In this document: in pieces, positions 15,856 through 24,429 of the stretch | How the letters are laid out: each line of letters opens with the position of its first letter | Position numbering within the stretch: the first letter of the stretch is position 1 | Assembly (NCBI RefSeq): GCF_037094685.1 | Contig: NZ_CP146614.1 | Span: 1-64,000 of the forward strand | Direction: 5' to 3' | Length of the DNA: 64,000 nt | Source of the DNA: Massilia sp. METH4 | Lineage (GTDB): Bacteria > Pseudomonadota > Gammaproteobacteria > Burkholderiales > Burkholderiaceae_D | Translations under genes and position numbers: made by a program | The notes under the pieces: generated by a model | The model's database searches: none | The model's input: only the letters and a program-made list of their open reading frames with translations | Told to the model about the DNA's origin: nothing

Positions 15856-18471
15856 TTATCGAATGGTGTAGCGGAACTGGCCCTGGCGGGTGGCGCCGGC
15901 CTTGATCTTCGCGATGCCGGCGCCTTCGGCCATGCGGCCCAGCACGGCGTCGGCGATTTCCGGCAGCAGCGTGCCGTTCAGGATGTTGTCGACGTTGCGG
16001 GCGCCGGAATCGACTTCGGTGCAGCGCGCCAGCACGGCTTCGACGAGCGCGCCATCCCACGTGAACTCGGCCTGGTGGTTGGCCCGCACGCGCGCGGCGA
16101 TGCGCGCGAGCTTCGCTTCGATGACGCCGGCCAGCACGTCGTCGCCCAGCGGGTAGAACGGCACGATCTGCAGCCGGCCCAGGAAGGCCGGCTTGAAGTG
16201 CTTCATCAACTGCGGGCGAACCAGCTCGAGCAATTGCCCGGGTGCCGGCAGTTCGGCCGCCGGCTTGTTCAGGCAAGCCCCCATCAGGGTGGCCGATCCG
16301 GCGTTCGAGGTGGCGATGACGATGGTGTTGCGAAAATCGATCTCGCGGCCTTCCGCATCTTCCATCACGCCCTTGTCGAACACCTGGAAGAACAGTTCGA
16401 CGACGTCGGGGTGCGCCTTCTCGATCTCGTCGAGCAGTACCACGCTGTAGGGATTGCGCCGCACCGCCTCCGTCAGCACGCCGCCCTCCCCGTAGCCGAC
16501 ATAGCCCGGCGGCGACCCCTTCAGGCCCGACACGCTGTGCGCCTCCTGGTACTCGCTCATATTGATGGTGACGAGCTTGCGCTCGCCGCCGTACAGCAGG
16601 TCGGCCAGGGCCAGCGCCGTCTCCGTCTTGCCCACGCCGGACGGGCCGGCGAACAGGAATACGCCCTTCGGCTTGTTCGGATCGTCCAGGTTCGCGCGCG
16701 CGGTGCGCACGCGCTGGGCGACGGCGGCAATCGCGTGCGCCTGCCCCAGCACCCGTTCGCCCAATTGCAGGTGCAACTGGCGCACCGTGTCGATTTCATC
16801 CTTGACCATGCGCCCCAGCGGAATGCCGGTCCAGCCGGAGACGACGCCGGCCACGGTGGCGGCATCGACCTGCAATTGCACCAGCGGCGAGTCGCCCTGC
16901 AGCGCGCCCAGCTCCTGCTCGGCGGCGCGCGCCCCGGCCGCGTCCCCGGCCTCGGCGCGCAGGTGCCGGATGCGCGCGCCGAGCGACTTCTCGCGCTCCC
17001 ACCGCTGCGCCAGCTCTTCCTGGCGTGCCAGCAGCAAGCCGCGCTCGTCGCGCAGGGCCGGCAGGCGCTTGCCGCAGAAGTTCGCCGCCACGCAGCCTTC
17101 GGCGACGTCGCGCTCCAGCGCCGCGATCTCGCTGGCCAGCGCCGCCAGCCGCCGATGGCAAGCCTCCAGTTGCGCGGGCACGGTGCTCTGCCCGAGCGCG
17201 ACCTGCGCGCAGGCGGTATCGAGCACGCCCACGGCCTTGTCCGGCAACTGGCGCCCGGCGATGTAGCGGTGCGACAGCCGCACGGCATCGACGATCGCCT
17301 CGTCCAGCACGCGGATGTTGAAGTGCTTTTCCATCAGCGGCACCATGGCACGCAGCATCGCGCATGCCGTCGCCTCGTCCGGCTCCTCGACCTTGACGAC
17401 CTGGAAGCGGCGCGCCAGCGCGGCATCCTTTTCGAAGTACTTCTTGTACTCGCTCCACGTCGTGGCGGCGATGGTGCGCAGCTCGCCGCGTGCCAGCGCC
17501 GGCTTGAGCAGGTTGGCGGCATCGTTCTGGCCGGCCTGGCCGCCGGCGCCGATCATCGTGTGCGCCTCGTCGATGAACAGCACGATGGGGTGCGGGCTTT
17601 TCTTCACTTCGGCGATCACGTTCTTCAGGCGGTTCTCGAATTCGCCCTTCACGCTGGCGCCGGCCTGCAGCAGGCCCATGTCCAGCGCATGGATGTGCAC
17701 GCCCCGCAGCACTTCGGGCACGCTGCCTTCGGCGATGCGCAGCGCCAGCCCTTCGACGACGGCGGTCTTGCCCACGCCCGCTTCGCCCGTGAGGATCGGA
17801 TTGTTCTGGCGGCGGCGCATGAGGATGTCGACCGCCTGGCGGATCTCGGCCTCGCGGCCCACGACGGGATCGATCCCGCCGTCGCGCGCCAGCTGCGTGA
17901 GGTCGGTGGTGAACTGGTCCAGTGCCGGCGTTTTCGCCGCGACCTGCTGCACCGGGTCCGCGACGGCCGGCTCTTCCGTGGCCGCGGCGACCTGCGTTTC
18001 GGCCGAGTCGCGCGTGAATTTTTCCAGGTTGTGTTTCAGCTCGTCGACGGGAAAGCGGTCGAACAGCCGCGAGCCGCGGTGGGCGAGCTGCGCCAGCTCC
18101 GGTTCGGTCAGCAGCGCAAGCAGCAGGTGGCCGCTGCGGATCTGGGCCGGCTGCTGCTGGCCCAGCGACGCGAGCAGCCAGGCGTGTTCGAGCAGCGGTG
18201 GCAGGTGCCGCGAGAAGACGGGAACGCGGCTGCTGCCCGTCTCGAAGCGGGCCAGTTCGGCGCGCAGGTCCGCTTCCAGCGCGTCGACGGCGATGCCGCA
18301 GCGGCGCGCGATCGCGGCGAAGTCGCTGCGCGGTTCTTCCAGCAATGCCAGGAACAGGTGTTCCAGGTCGACTTCGTAGTGGCCCATGCCGAGACACATA
18401 TTGGCAGCCCGCGTGGCGGCCTGCCGCGTGATGTCGCTCAGTTTTCCGATCAGCGTTTTCAGGTTGTTCAT
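15856..18471 (-). CDS. tssH: T6SS sheath-recycling ATPase TssH (ClpV)
   Basis: An 871-residue double-AAA+ unfoldase that disassembles contracted TssB/TssC sheath. It has an N-terminal ClpN domain (1-150), a first AAA+ module with Walker A GEAGVGKT (229-236) and Walker B VLFIDEAHT, a middle coiled coil, and a second AAA+ module with GPSGVGKT, VLLDEIEKAH and sensor region TSNAGS. ATG 18471 (MNNLKTLIGKLSD) is chosen because it overlaps the tssE stop as ATGA and starts at the ClpN domain. In many T6SS loci tssF-tssG lie between tssE and tssH; here nothing does. Confidence 0.96.
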   Translation of the reverse strand: MNNLKTLIGKLSDITRQAATRAANMCLGMGHYEVDLEHLFLALLEEPRSDFAAIARRCGIAVDALEADLRAELARFETGSSRVPVFSRHLPPLLEHAWLLASLGQQQPAQIRSGHLLLALLTEPELAQLAHRGSRLFDRFPVDELKHNLEKFTRDSAETQVAAATEEPAVADPVQQVAAKTPALDQFTTDLTQLARDGGIDPVVGREAEIRQAVDILMRRRQNNPILTGEAGVGKTAVVEGLALRIAEGSVPEVLRGVHIHALDMGLLQAGASVKGEFENRLKNVIAEVKKSPHPIVLFIDEAHTMIGAGGQAGQNDAANLLKPALARGELRTIAATTWSEYKKYFEKDAALARRFQVVKVEEPDEATACAMLRAMVPLMEKHFNIRVLDEAIVDAVRLSHRYIAGRQLPDKAVGVLDTACAQVALGQSTVPAQLEACHRRLAALASEIAALERDVAEGCVAANFCGKRLPALRDERGLLLARQEELAQRWEREKSLGARIRHLRAEAGDAAGARAAEQELGALQGDSPLVQLQVDAATVAGVVSGWTGIPLGRMVKDEIDTVRQLHLQLGERVLGQAHAIAAVAQRVRTARANLDDPNKPKGVFLFAGPSGVGKTETALALADLLYGGERKLVTINMSEYQEAHSVSGLKGSPPGYVGYGEGGVLTEAVRRNPYSVVLLDEIEKAHPDVVELFFQVFDKGVMEDAEGREIDFRNTIVIATSNAGSATLMGACLNKPAAELPAPGQLLELVRPQLMKHFKPAFLGRLQIVPFYPLGDDVLAGVIEAKLARIAARVRANHQAEFTWDGALVEAVLARCTEVDSGARNVDNILNGTLLPEIADAVLGRMAEGAGIAKIKAGATRQGQFRYTIR

Positions 18472-18932
18472 GCACTTTTCCTTGCGTTGCGGCGGATCGA
18501 GTAATGCAGCGTCGACGGCTGCAGTACTGCGTCGAAATTGATGGGTTCTGTCACCCCGGGCGCGTGCAGCACGCCCGTGATGACGAAGTTGACCCGGTTG
18601 ACGGTGCCGGTCTGTTGTTCGACCCGCGCCACCACGTTGCGCAGACGGGGTTCGTGGCGTTCGATGGTGGTGCGCAGGCTGTCGCAGATGCGGGTGCGGT
18701 CGTCCACGCTGGACAGGCACATGCCGGCGATGTCGACCAGGCCGTAGGTGAGGATCGAGGCGGCGCATTCGGGCCAGCCTTCCAGCATCTCCTCGGGCAG
18801 CGCCATGCGGGTGTTCAGCAAATCTTCGAGGTCGCGTGCCACCGCATCCTTCAGCTGTTCCAGCGACAGCCGGTTGCCATGGCCGCGGTCGCCGAGCAGC
18901 CGGTCGAACAGGCCGGGCGTGTAGCCGTTCAT
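18468..18932 (-). CDS. tssE: T6SS baseplate subunit TssE (gp25-like)
   Basis: A 154-residue homologue of phage T4 gp25, the baseplate protein that nucleates the sheath. It opens LFDRLLG and has the conserved EDLLNTR motif (about residues 35-41), followed by the region YGLVDIAG and the family's late IRRHEPRL-like segment, here IERHEPRLRNVVARV. ATG 18932 is preceded by the strong Shine-Dalgarno AGGAGG; upstream in-frame codons lie in the hcp terminator. It is translationally coupled to tssH. Confidence 0.93.
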   Translation of the reverse strand: MNGYTPGLFDRLLGDRGHGNRLSLEQLKDAVARDLEDLLNTRMALPEEMLEGWPECAASILTYGLVDIAGMCLSSVDDRTRICDSLRTTIERHEPRLRNVVARVEQQTGTVNRVNFVITGVLHAPGVTEPINFDAVLQPSTLHYSIRRNARKSA

Positions 18933-18944
18933 GGGGACCTCCTC

Positions 18945-18971
18945 AAAAAAAAACCGCGGCGTGAGCCGCGG
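18945..18971 (-). terminator. Intrinsic terminator between hcp and tssE
   Basis: Stem CCGCGGC (18954-18960) and GCCGCGG (18965-18971) with loop GTGA. On the minus strand it is followed directly by a nine-base T run. It stands 19 bp after the hcp stop and 13 bp before the tssE start, so it should terminate most hcp transcripts inside the operon and let some read through. Confidence 0.85.
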
Positions 18972-18989
18972 CAAAGTCGCCGTCGCAAA

Positions 18990-19481
18990 TCAGACGATCC
19001 GGTTCGCTGCCAGATCCCAGCCGCCGGACGTGTTGCCGCCAGCGCCACCGGTGATTTTTTGCTGCGTGTAGCGCCAGCGGATTTTCGAGAATTTCAGCGC
19101 CACCGACTCGGTGAGGATGTCGCCTTCGGCGACCGACGGCGTCACCGCGCCGATCAGCACGTTTTCGATTTCGATTTCGTAGTACTTGACACGCTCGCCC
19201 TGCGCATCGGCACGCATGAATTCGAACTTGGCCTTCGGGATCGTGCGGCCGGCCGAGCAGGTCTGCAGCAGCACCGGCGACGCCAGGTCGGCAAGTTTCT
19301 CGAGCACGATATCCTGGTGTTCGCAGCGTTCCGCGGTGTGGCCGCCGCCCGTGGACGAGGTCGCCGATTTCGGCTGCGACACGCCCCAGCTGACCGATTT
19401 GCATTCGATCCAATCCTTGTGGCGGTCGTCCGCGGACTCGCCCTTGATGCCGTCGATTTGCAGATAGACGTCGATTGCCAT
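18990..19481 (-). CDS. hcp: T6SS tube protein Hcp (TssD), copy 1
   Basis: A 163-residue Hcp-family protein that stacks as hexameric rings into the T6SS inner tube. It opens MAIDVYLQIDGIKGESADDRHKDW and contains the conserved STGGGHTAERCEH and ISWR-type C-terminal strand, here KIRWRYTQQK. It lies in the core operon between tssC and tssE, with AGGAG before its ATG. A terminator follows, so its transcript level can differ from the downstream genes. A paralogue about three-quarters identical by eye lies at 31671-32162. Confidence 0.95.
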   Translation of the reverse strand: MAIDVYLQIDGIKGESADDRHKDWIECKSVSWGVSQPKSATSSTGGGHTAERCEHQDIVLEKLADLASPVLLQTCSAGRTIPKAKFEFMRADAQGERVKYYEIEIENVLIGAVTPSVAEGDILTESVALKFSKIRWRYTQQKITGGAGGNTSGGWDLAANRIV

Positions 19482-19506
19482 GCCATTCTCCTGTTACGTG
19501 GGTTGA

Positions 19507-20988
19507 TCAACTCGGGGTTTTCGGCAGTTCCGCCACCAGGCGCAGCGAAACGGTCAGCTCGTCGAGCTGGAAATGCGGGCGCAGGAAGCTGACGGCGCGG
19601 TAGACGCCGGGCCGGCCCGGTACTTCATGCACTTGCACGGACGCTTCCCGCAGCGGGAATTGCGCCTTCTGTTCCTGGCTGGCGTTATCGTCCAGCAGCA
19701 CGTACTTCATCAGCCAGCGGTTCAGGAAGTCCTCGACATTGGACGCGGAAGCGAAGCTGCCGATCTTGTCGCGCATCATGGCTTTCATGTAATGCGCGAT
19801 GCGCGAAACGGCGAAGATGTACTGCAGCTGCGAAGACAGCACGGCATTCGCGTTGGCCGCCTCGCTGCTGTAGCGGCGCGCCTTCTGCGTGGACTGCGCG
19901 CCGAAGAACGCGGCGTACGACGTGTTCTTGCAGTGCACCAGCGAGATGAAGCCCAGGTCCGACAATTCCTTCTCGCGGCGGTCCGTGATCGCCACCTCGG
20001 TCGGGCATTTCAGCGCGACCTCGCCTTCGTCGGTCTTGAACGTGTGGGTGGGCAGGTCGTCCACCAGGCCGCCGCCTTCCACGCCGCGGATCGCGGCGCA
20101 CCAGCCGAATTCCTCGAAGGCGCGGGTCAGCTTGGCGCCGAACGCGTAGGCCGCGTTGCACCACAGGTACTTCTGGTGGTCGGTGCCGTCCACGTCCTCG
20201 ACGAAGTTGAAGCCGTCCACCGTGGTGCCGTCGACGGGGTTGAACGGCAGGCGGCCCAGGAAGCGCGGCAGGGTCAGGCCCACGTAACGCGAATCCTCGG
20301 ACTCGCGAAACGCCTTCCACTTCGCGTATTCCATCGTGTCGAACACCTTGGCCAGGTCGCGCGGCTTGCCCAGGTCGCCGAAGCCTTCCAGGCCGAACAG
20401 CTCGGGCGCGGCGGCGCTGATGAAGGGCGCGTGGGCGGCGGCCGCCACGTGCGACATCTGCTCGATGAAGTACATGTCTTCCGGCTGGCGCGTGATCTCG
20501 AAGTCGCCCAGCAGCGCCGCGTAGGGCGCGCCGCCGAAGGTGCCGAATTCCTCTTCGTAGATCTTGCGGAACATCGCGCTCTGGTCGAATTCGAGCGCGC
20601 TCTGGAAGTCGCGCACCAGCTCGCGCTTGGTGGCGTTCATCATGCGGATCTTCAGGCCGGAACTGGTGGCCGTGTTGCGCACCAGGTAGTGCAGGCCGGT
20701 CCAGCTCTGCTCCAGCTTCTGGAACGCTGGTGCATGCATGATGGCGGACAGCTGATCGGAAATCAGCCTGTCCAGTTCCGCGACGCGCGCATCGATCGTG
20801 GCCGACAGGTTGTGCGAGACGATCACGGTGCCTTCCAGCACCTGGTTCACCAGTTCGCCGATGATGTCCTTGGCGCGCGCGTGTTCGGCACTGGACCTGG
20901 CGACCTTGCTGCGCTCGACGATTTCATCGAGCAGCGCGGCGCTGTCGGCGACCTGCGGGATGCCCCCTGCTTGCAGTTGTGCCGACAT
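19507..20988 (-). CDS. tssC: T6SS contractile sheath large subunit TssC (VipB)
   Basis: A 493-residue sheath protein that forms the contractile tubule with TssB. Recognised by the conserved SWTGLHYLVRNT, LLGDFEIT, DMYFIEQMSHVAAAAHAPFISAAAPELFG and CNAAYAFGAKLTRAF segments and the C-terminal RPHFQLDELTVSLRLVAELP. Length is typical. It starts one base after the tssB stop, with GGAGG at good spacing, so translation is coupled. Confidence 0.97.
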   Translation of the reverse strand: MSAQLQAGGIPQVADSAALLDEIVERSKVARSSAEHARAKDIIGELVNQVLEGTVIVSHNLSATIDARVAELDRLISDQLSAIMHAPAFQKLEQSWTGLHYLVRNTATSSGLKIRMMNATKRELVRDFQSALEFDQSAMFRKIYEEEFGTFGGAPYAALLGDFEITRQPEDMYFIEQMSHVAAAAHAPFISAAAPELFGLEGFGDLGKPRDLAKVFDTMEYAKWKAFRESEDSRYVGLTLPRFLGRLPFNPVDGTTVDGFNFVEDVDGTDHQKYLWCNAAYAFGAKLTRAFEEFGWCAAIRGVEGGGLVDDLPTHTFKTDEGEVALKCPTEVAITDRREKELSDLGFISLVHCKNTSYAAFFGAQSTQKARRYSSEAANANAVLSSQLQYIFAVSRIAHYMKAMMRDKIGSFASASNVEDFLNRWLMKYVLLDDNASQEQKAQFPLREASVQVHEVPGRPGVYRAVSFLRPHFQLDELTVSLRLVAELPKTPS

Positions 20989-20989
20989 G

Positions 20990-21490
20990 TCATTCCTCCC
21001 CGTCCGCGGGCTTCAGCTTCGCCAGCTGCTCGGTGTTTTGCAGCACATCGGTGAGGATGTCTTCCAGCTTGTCGTTGCCGGCCAGCTTGTTGCGCAGGTC
21101 GGCCAGCTTGGTGCGCGCATCGAGCAGCTTGGCCAGCGGGTCGACCTGGCGCACGATGGCCTCCGGGCGGAAATCGTCCATCGCGCGAAATTGCAGTTCG
21201 AGCGCGAGATTGCCTTCGCCCGTCAGCCGGTTCGGGGCCTGGAACTGCACCGTCGGGGCGACGCCGGCCAGCACTTCGTCGAAGTTGTCGTTGTCGATGT
21301 TGACGAAGCTGCGCTCCTTCAGGCGTTTTTGCTCGCGCTCCGGGTTGCTGCCGTAGTCGCCGATCACGCCGAGCACGAAAGGCAGTTCCTTGTTCTCGAT
21401 CGCGTCGCCGATTTCCACGTCGTAGGTCATCTGCACGCGCGGCGGCCGGACCTTGTTGAGGCGCTTCTGCACGCTGTCGCCGTTTGCCAT
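20990..21490 (-). CDS. tssB: T6SS contractile sheath small subunit TssB (VipA)
   Basis: A 166-residue partner of TssC. It shows the family's PPRVQMTYDVEIGDAIENKELPFVLGVIGDYG start region, the KLKERSFVNIDNDNFDEVLAGVAP centre, and the C-terminal LDARTKLADLRNKLAGNDKLEDILTDVL helix. It lies between the lipoprotein gene (9 bp upstream) and tssC. Confidence 0.97.
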   Translation of the reverse strand: MANGDSVQKRLNKVRPPRVQMTYDVEIGDAIENKELPFVLGVIGDYGSNPEREQKRLKERSFVNIDNDNFDEVLAGVAPTVQFQAPNRLTGEGNLALELQFRAMDDFRPEAIVRQVDPLAKLLDARTKLADLRNKLAGNDKLEDILTDVLQNTEQLAKLKPADGEE

Positions 21491-21499
21491 GTCTCGCTC

Positions 21500-22072
21500 C
21501 TATTTCAGGGCGCCGAACGGGTCGGCGCTGGTCGTTTGGTTGGCCACCTTCGGCGGCTTGGCGCCGTTCGTGACGGGCTTTTTCACCGGCGGCTTCGCGC
21601 CCTTCACCGGCACCAGCACGTCCTCGCCCAGCGTGTTGCGCAGCAGGGTGGCCAGTTGCTGGGCCTCGGTGCGCAGCGGACCGGCCAGGTTGTTCTGCTG
21701 GCTCAGGTCGGCCACGGCCTTCGTGGACAGCCGCAGGCCCGCCACGGCGACAATGCTGTTGCCCTGGCGGTCGTTGGGATCGCGCTGCAGCGCTTCCAGC
21801 GCGTTCGTGATCGCGTCGCCATAGACGCCGCGGTCGAACTTCAGTTGCGCGATCTGCACCCACGGCGCTTTCTCGGCGGGGAACCGGGTGCCGGCATTGC
21901 GCAGGATCGTGTAGGCCTTGTCGGCTTCGCCGGCCGCGACGCTGCGTTCGGCATCGGCCATCGCGGCTTCGAGCGTTGCCGCGGTCGGAACCGCGCTGGT
22001 GGTGGGGGTGGTGCTGGCGCACGCCGACAACAGCAGCGCGCCGGCGAGGCAGGGAATCAGGTGGGGTTTCAT
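21500..22072 (-). CDS. T6SS-associated lipoprotein with TPR-like region
   Basis: A 190-residue predicted lipoprotein. The signal peptide ends in lipobox LSAC (about residues 15-18), so Cys18 would be lipidated. The mature part has a TPR-like helical region (AERSVAAGEADKAYTILRNAGTRFPAEKAPWVQIAQLKFDRGVYGDAITNALEALQRDP), and the C-terminus is Lys/Pro-rich. It is the first gene of the tssB-tssA operon. Its place resembles lipoproteins of Burkholderia T6SS loci; I infer a role in anchoring the membrane complex, without direct evidence. Confidence 0.75.
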   Translation of the reverse strand: MKPHLIPCLAGALLLSACASTTPTTSAVPTAATLEAAMADAERSVAAGEADKAYTILRNAGTRFPAEKAPWVQIAQLKFDRGVYGDAITNALEALQRDPNDRQGNSIVAVAGLRLSTKAVADLSQQNNLAGPLRTEAQQLATLLRNTLGEDVLVPVKGAKPPVKKPVTNGAKPPKVANQTTSADPFGALK

Positions 22073-22129
22073 GGTTTTCCTCCTTGCGAACGGTGGAGGC
22101 GATTATTGAAGACTTACTCCCGGCAGGAG

Positions 22130-22174
22130 TTGCGTTGACGCAAGCCCTCACCGGGGTACTTGCGTTAACGCAAG
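22130..22174. promoter_or_regulatory. Pair of palindromic operator-like sites in the T6SS divergent promoter region
   Basis: Two copies of the palindrome TTGCGTTAACGCAA. The copy at 22160-22173 is perfect and extends to 16 bp as CTTGCGTTAACGCAAG (22159-22174). The copy at 22130-22143 has one change (TTGCGTTGACGCAA). Their centres are exactly 30 bp apart, about three helical turns, so both face the same side of the DNA. They lie between the divergent starts at 22072 and 22230, where a dimeric regulator of both T6SS operons would bind. Confidence 0.7.
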
Positions 22175-22229
22175 TTCGGCCACGGGCGCGTTCGGTTTAA
22201 TGGGTGACCGTCCAATCCAAGGAGCCCCC

Positions 22230-22829
22230 ATGAAGGCAACAGCAAGGAACGTGGCCAGCGCCATCGCGGCCGGCGTCGCGATGGCCGCGATGGCCGGCTG
22301 CGGCACCGGTGCCACGCTCGCCGGCGCCGTGCTGCAGATCGCCGGCGTCAACCGCCCGCCCGAAGTGCCCGACGCGCAGAAACCGCCGCGCAATGTGAGC
22401 ATCCGGCTGCATGCCGCGCCCACGCTCAACAGCGGCAAGGCTGGCCCGCCGCTCGCGCTGGTCGCGCGCATCTACAAGCTGCGCCAGGCCGAAGCCTTCG
22501 AACGCGTGTCTTACGCGGGCTTCACGAATGCCGGCACCGAACGCGAGCTCCTGGGCCCGGACCTGCTCGAAGTGAAGGAAGTGCTGCTGATTCCCGGCCA
22601 GCGCTACGAGGTCACCGAAAAGGTCAGCCGGGAGGCTGGCTTCGTCGGTATCGTCGCGCTGTTCCGCGCGCCGGATGGCCAGCGCTGGCGGGCCGCCTTC
22701 CCCGCCGGGGACGCGGAGAAGGCCGGCATCACGGTCGGCCTGCATGCCTGCGCGCTGGCAGTCGGCCAGGGCGCCAGCGCGCGGCAGCAGCAAGTGGCCC
22801 GCCCGGCGGGCCAGGCGCAATGCGCATGA
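22230..22829 (+). CDS. tssJ: T6SS outer-membrane lipoprotein TssJ
   Basis: A 199-residue lipoprotein that anchors the TssM periplasmic domain to the outer membrane. The signal peptide ends in lipobox MAGC. The conserved TssJ beta-sandwich signatures are visible: SIRLHAAPTLN, PLALVARIYKLRQAEAFERVSY, LLGPDLLEVKEVLLIPGQ and VGIVALFRAPDGQRWR. ATG 22230 has AAGGAG upstream and gives a proper signal peptide; the in-frame ATG at 22200 does not. tssL follows after 19 bp, without the tssK that usually lies here. Confidence 0.93.
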   Translation: MKATARNVASAIAAGVAMAAMAGCGTGATLAGAVLQIAGVNRPPEVPDAQKPPRNVSIRLHAAPTLNSGKAGPPLALVARIYKLRQAEAFERVSYAGFTNAGTERELLGPDLLEVKEVLLIPGQRYEVTEKVSREAGFVGIVALFRAPDGQRWRAAFPAGDAEKAGITVGLHACALAVGQGASARQQQVARPAGQAQCA

Positions 22830-22848
22830 TTTCAACCTGGAGAACACC

Positions 22849-23625
22849 ATGACGACGCAGATCGAACGGCGCGCCGCGCCATCCCTGTTCGGAGCCCGTC
22901 CCGTCGCGCCGGACGGGATGCGCATCCATTCGCTGCTGGACCTGATGCATGAAGGCTTTCACCTGCTGTTCCTGCTCAAGACGGGCTGCGAGCCCCCCGC
23001 CGAGGAAGACTTCATGCAGCGCGTGAGCGCCTTCCTTGGCGACTTCGAGCGCGAGGCGAAGAAGCTGCGCGCGCAGGGCGAGGATATCGAGGCGGCGAAG
23101 TACGCGTGGTGCGCGGCGCTGGACGAGATCCTGCTGGCATCGTCGTCGCCCTTGCGCGACACGTGGGAGCGGCACCCGCTGCAACTGACGGTGTTCGGCG
23201 ACCAGCTCGCGGGCGAACACTTCTTCGACCGGCTCGAGGAATTGCGCGGCAAGGGCGGCGCGCGGCTGCAGGCGCTGCAAGTGTTCCATATGTGCCTGCT
23301 GCTGGGCTTCAAGGGCAAGCATGCGCTCGACGGCAACGACCGCCTGGCCTACATGACCGCGCGCCTGGGCGACGAGATCGCCCACATCAAGGGCAAGAGC
23401 GCCGGCTTCGCGCCGCGCGCGGCGCGGCCGGACCAGGTGGTGAACAAGCTTCGCAGCGACGTGCCGTTATGGGCCGTCTCCGCCGTGTTCGCGCTGGTGG
23501 GGCTGGGAGTGTTTACGGGGCTGCGGGCGTCGCTGAACCGCGATACCCAGCACGCGATGGCGGCCTATTCCGACCTCGTCAAGCTGGCGCCCCGCGCCGC
23601 CAGCCTGACGATCACCCTGCCCTGA
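22849..23625 (+). CDS. tssL: T6SS inner-membrane protein TssL (DotU/IcmH family)
   Basis: A 258-residue protein. The cytoplasmic hook-like domain begins near residue 25 (RIHSLLDLMHEGFHLLFLLKTG) and contains AAKYAWCAALDEILLASSSPLRDTWERHPLQLTVFGDQLAGEHFF, the DotU signature. A single C-terminal membrane anchor is VPLWAVSAVFALVGLGVFTGL (about 204-224), followed by a short periplasmic tail without an OmpA peptidoglycan-binding domain. The OmpA-like gene convergent at 23634 may supply that function. Confidence 0.94.
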   Translation: MTTQIERRAAPSLFGARPVAPDGMRIHSLLDLMHEGFHLLFLLKTGCEPPAEEDFMQRVSAFLGDFEREAKKLRAQGEDIEAAKYAWCAALDEILLASSSPLRDTWERHPLQLTVFGDQLAGEHFFDRLEELRGKGGARLQALQVFHMCLLLGFKGKHALDGNDRLAYMTARLGDEIAHIKGKSAGFAPRAARPDQVVNKLRSDVPLWAVSAVFALVGLGVFTGLRASLNRDTQHAMAAYSDLVKLAPRAASLTITLP

Positions 23626-23633
23626 CCTGCGGC

Positions 23634-24416
23634 TCAATCCGCGACCCGGAACTCGATCCGGCGGTTGCGGGCCCGCCCTTCGGCCGTCGCATTGTCGGCC
23701 ACCGGGCGGTCCGGTCCCTGGCCCGACACGGTGATCATCGCCGGGTCGATGGCCTTGCCGGCCAGGTAGGTGCGCACGGCCTCGGCGCGCGCCAGCGACA
23801 GCGACAGATTGCTCTCGCGCAGGCCCGTGTTGTCCGTATGGCCGATCACCTCGACCTTCTTGCCCTTCACCTTCAAGAGCGCGGCCGCCATTTCGTCCAG
23901 GATCAGCGTGCCGGAAGGCCGGATGACCGCCTGGCCGCTCTCGAATTCGATGATGCGCCTGGCCAGCGCGGTGTCGAGCAGGTTCTGCTCGGCCGCGCTG
24001 ACGCGCAAGCCGTTCTTGACGAGATAGGTCGGATTCAGGCTGGCCGCGATATCGCCGGCGATCTGCTGCCGTTGCGCCTCGTTCGCCACTTCGCCCTGCA
24101 CGCTCACGTTGTTGCCATCCACCTTCAGCTGCCCCTTGGTGATGAGCTTCAAGTTCGGGCCGATCAGCTTCTGCACGTAGCCGTTCCAGTTGGGCGGCTG
24201 CACCACATTGCCGATCGCGACCTGGTCCACCACGCGCTCGGCGCCGTACAGTTCGCGCACGCGGGCCAGCAGGGTCGCCTTCGACGATTCGTCGGGTACC
24301 GTGCCACTGACCAGCACCTGGCCCGGCATCGGGCTCACCGGCACCGGCACCTGTGCGCCGGCCATGTTCCCCACCGTTGCCAGCAGGGCCACCACACCCA
24401 GCATCATGGTCTTCAT
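23634..24416 (-). CDS. OmpA-family peptidoglycan-binding protein with BON-like repeats, T6SS-linked
   Basis: About 260 residues. A Sec signal peptide (ending NMAGA) is followed by two BON-like modules (TVPDESSKATLLARVRELYG...; GQLKVDGNNVSVQGEVANEAQRQQIAGDI) and a C-terminal OmpA domain with the peptidoglycan contact motif EVIGHTDNTGLRESNLSLSLARAEAVRTYL and ARNRRIEF. It is last in the tagX-tssM-tagF operon. By context it anchors the T6SS membrane complex to the cell wall, a role played by TagL-type domains elsewhere. Confidence 0.88.
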   Translation of the reverse strand: MKTMMLGVVALLATVGNMAGAQVPVPVSPMPGQVLVSGTVPDESSKATLLARVRELYGAERVVDQVAIGNVVQPPNWNGYVQKLIGPNLKLITKGQLKVDGNNVSVQGEVANEAQRQQIAGDIAASLNPTYLVKNGLRVSAAEQNLLDTALARRIIEFESGQAVIRPSGTLILDEMAAALLKVKGKKVEVIGHTDNTGLRESNLSLSLARAEAVRTYLAGKAIDPAMITVSGQGPDRPVADNATAEGRARNRRIEFRVAD

Positions 24417-24429
24417 CGTCGATCTCCCG

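Noticed and set aside
15751..18504. 917-codon plus-strand frame over tssH
   Set aside because: Shadow of ClpV; no motif, no start-site signal.
22145..22229. Sigma-54-like GGCC...TTGC element near the T6SS promoter
   Set aside because: The GG-to-GC spacing is 8 bp rather than 10; it is explained by the palindromic repeats.
22200..22229. Upstream ATG for tssJ
   Set aside because: It would put ten residues in front of the signal peptide and lacks a ribosome-binding site; ATG 22230 has AAGGAG.
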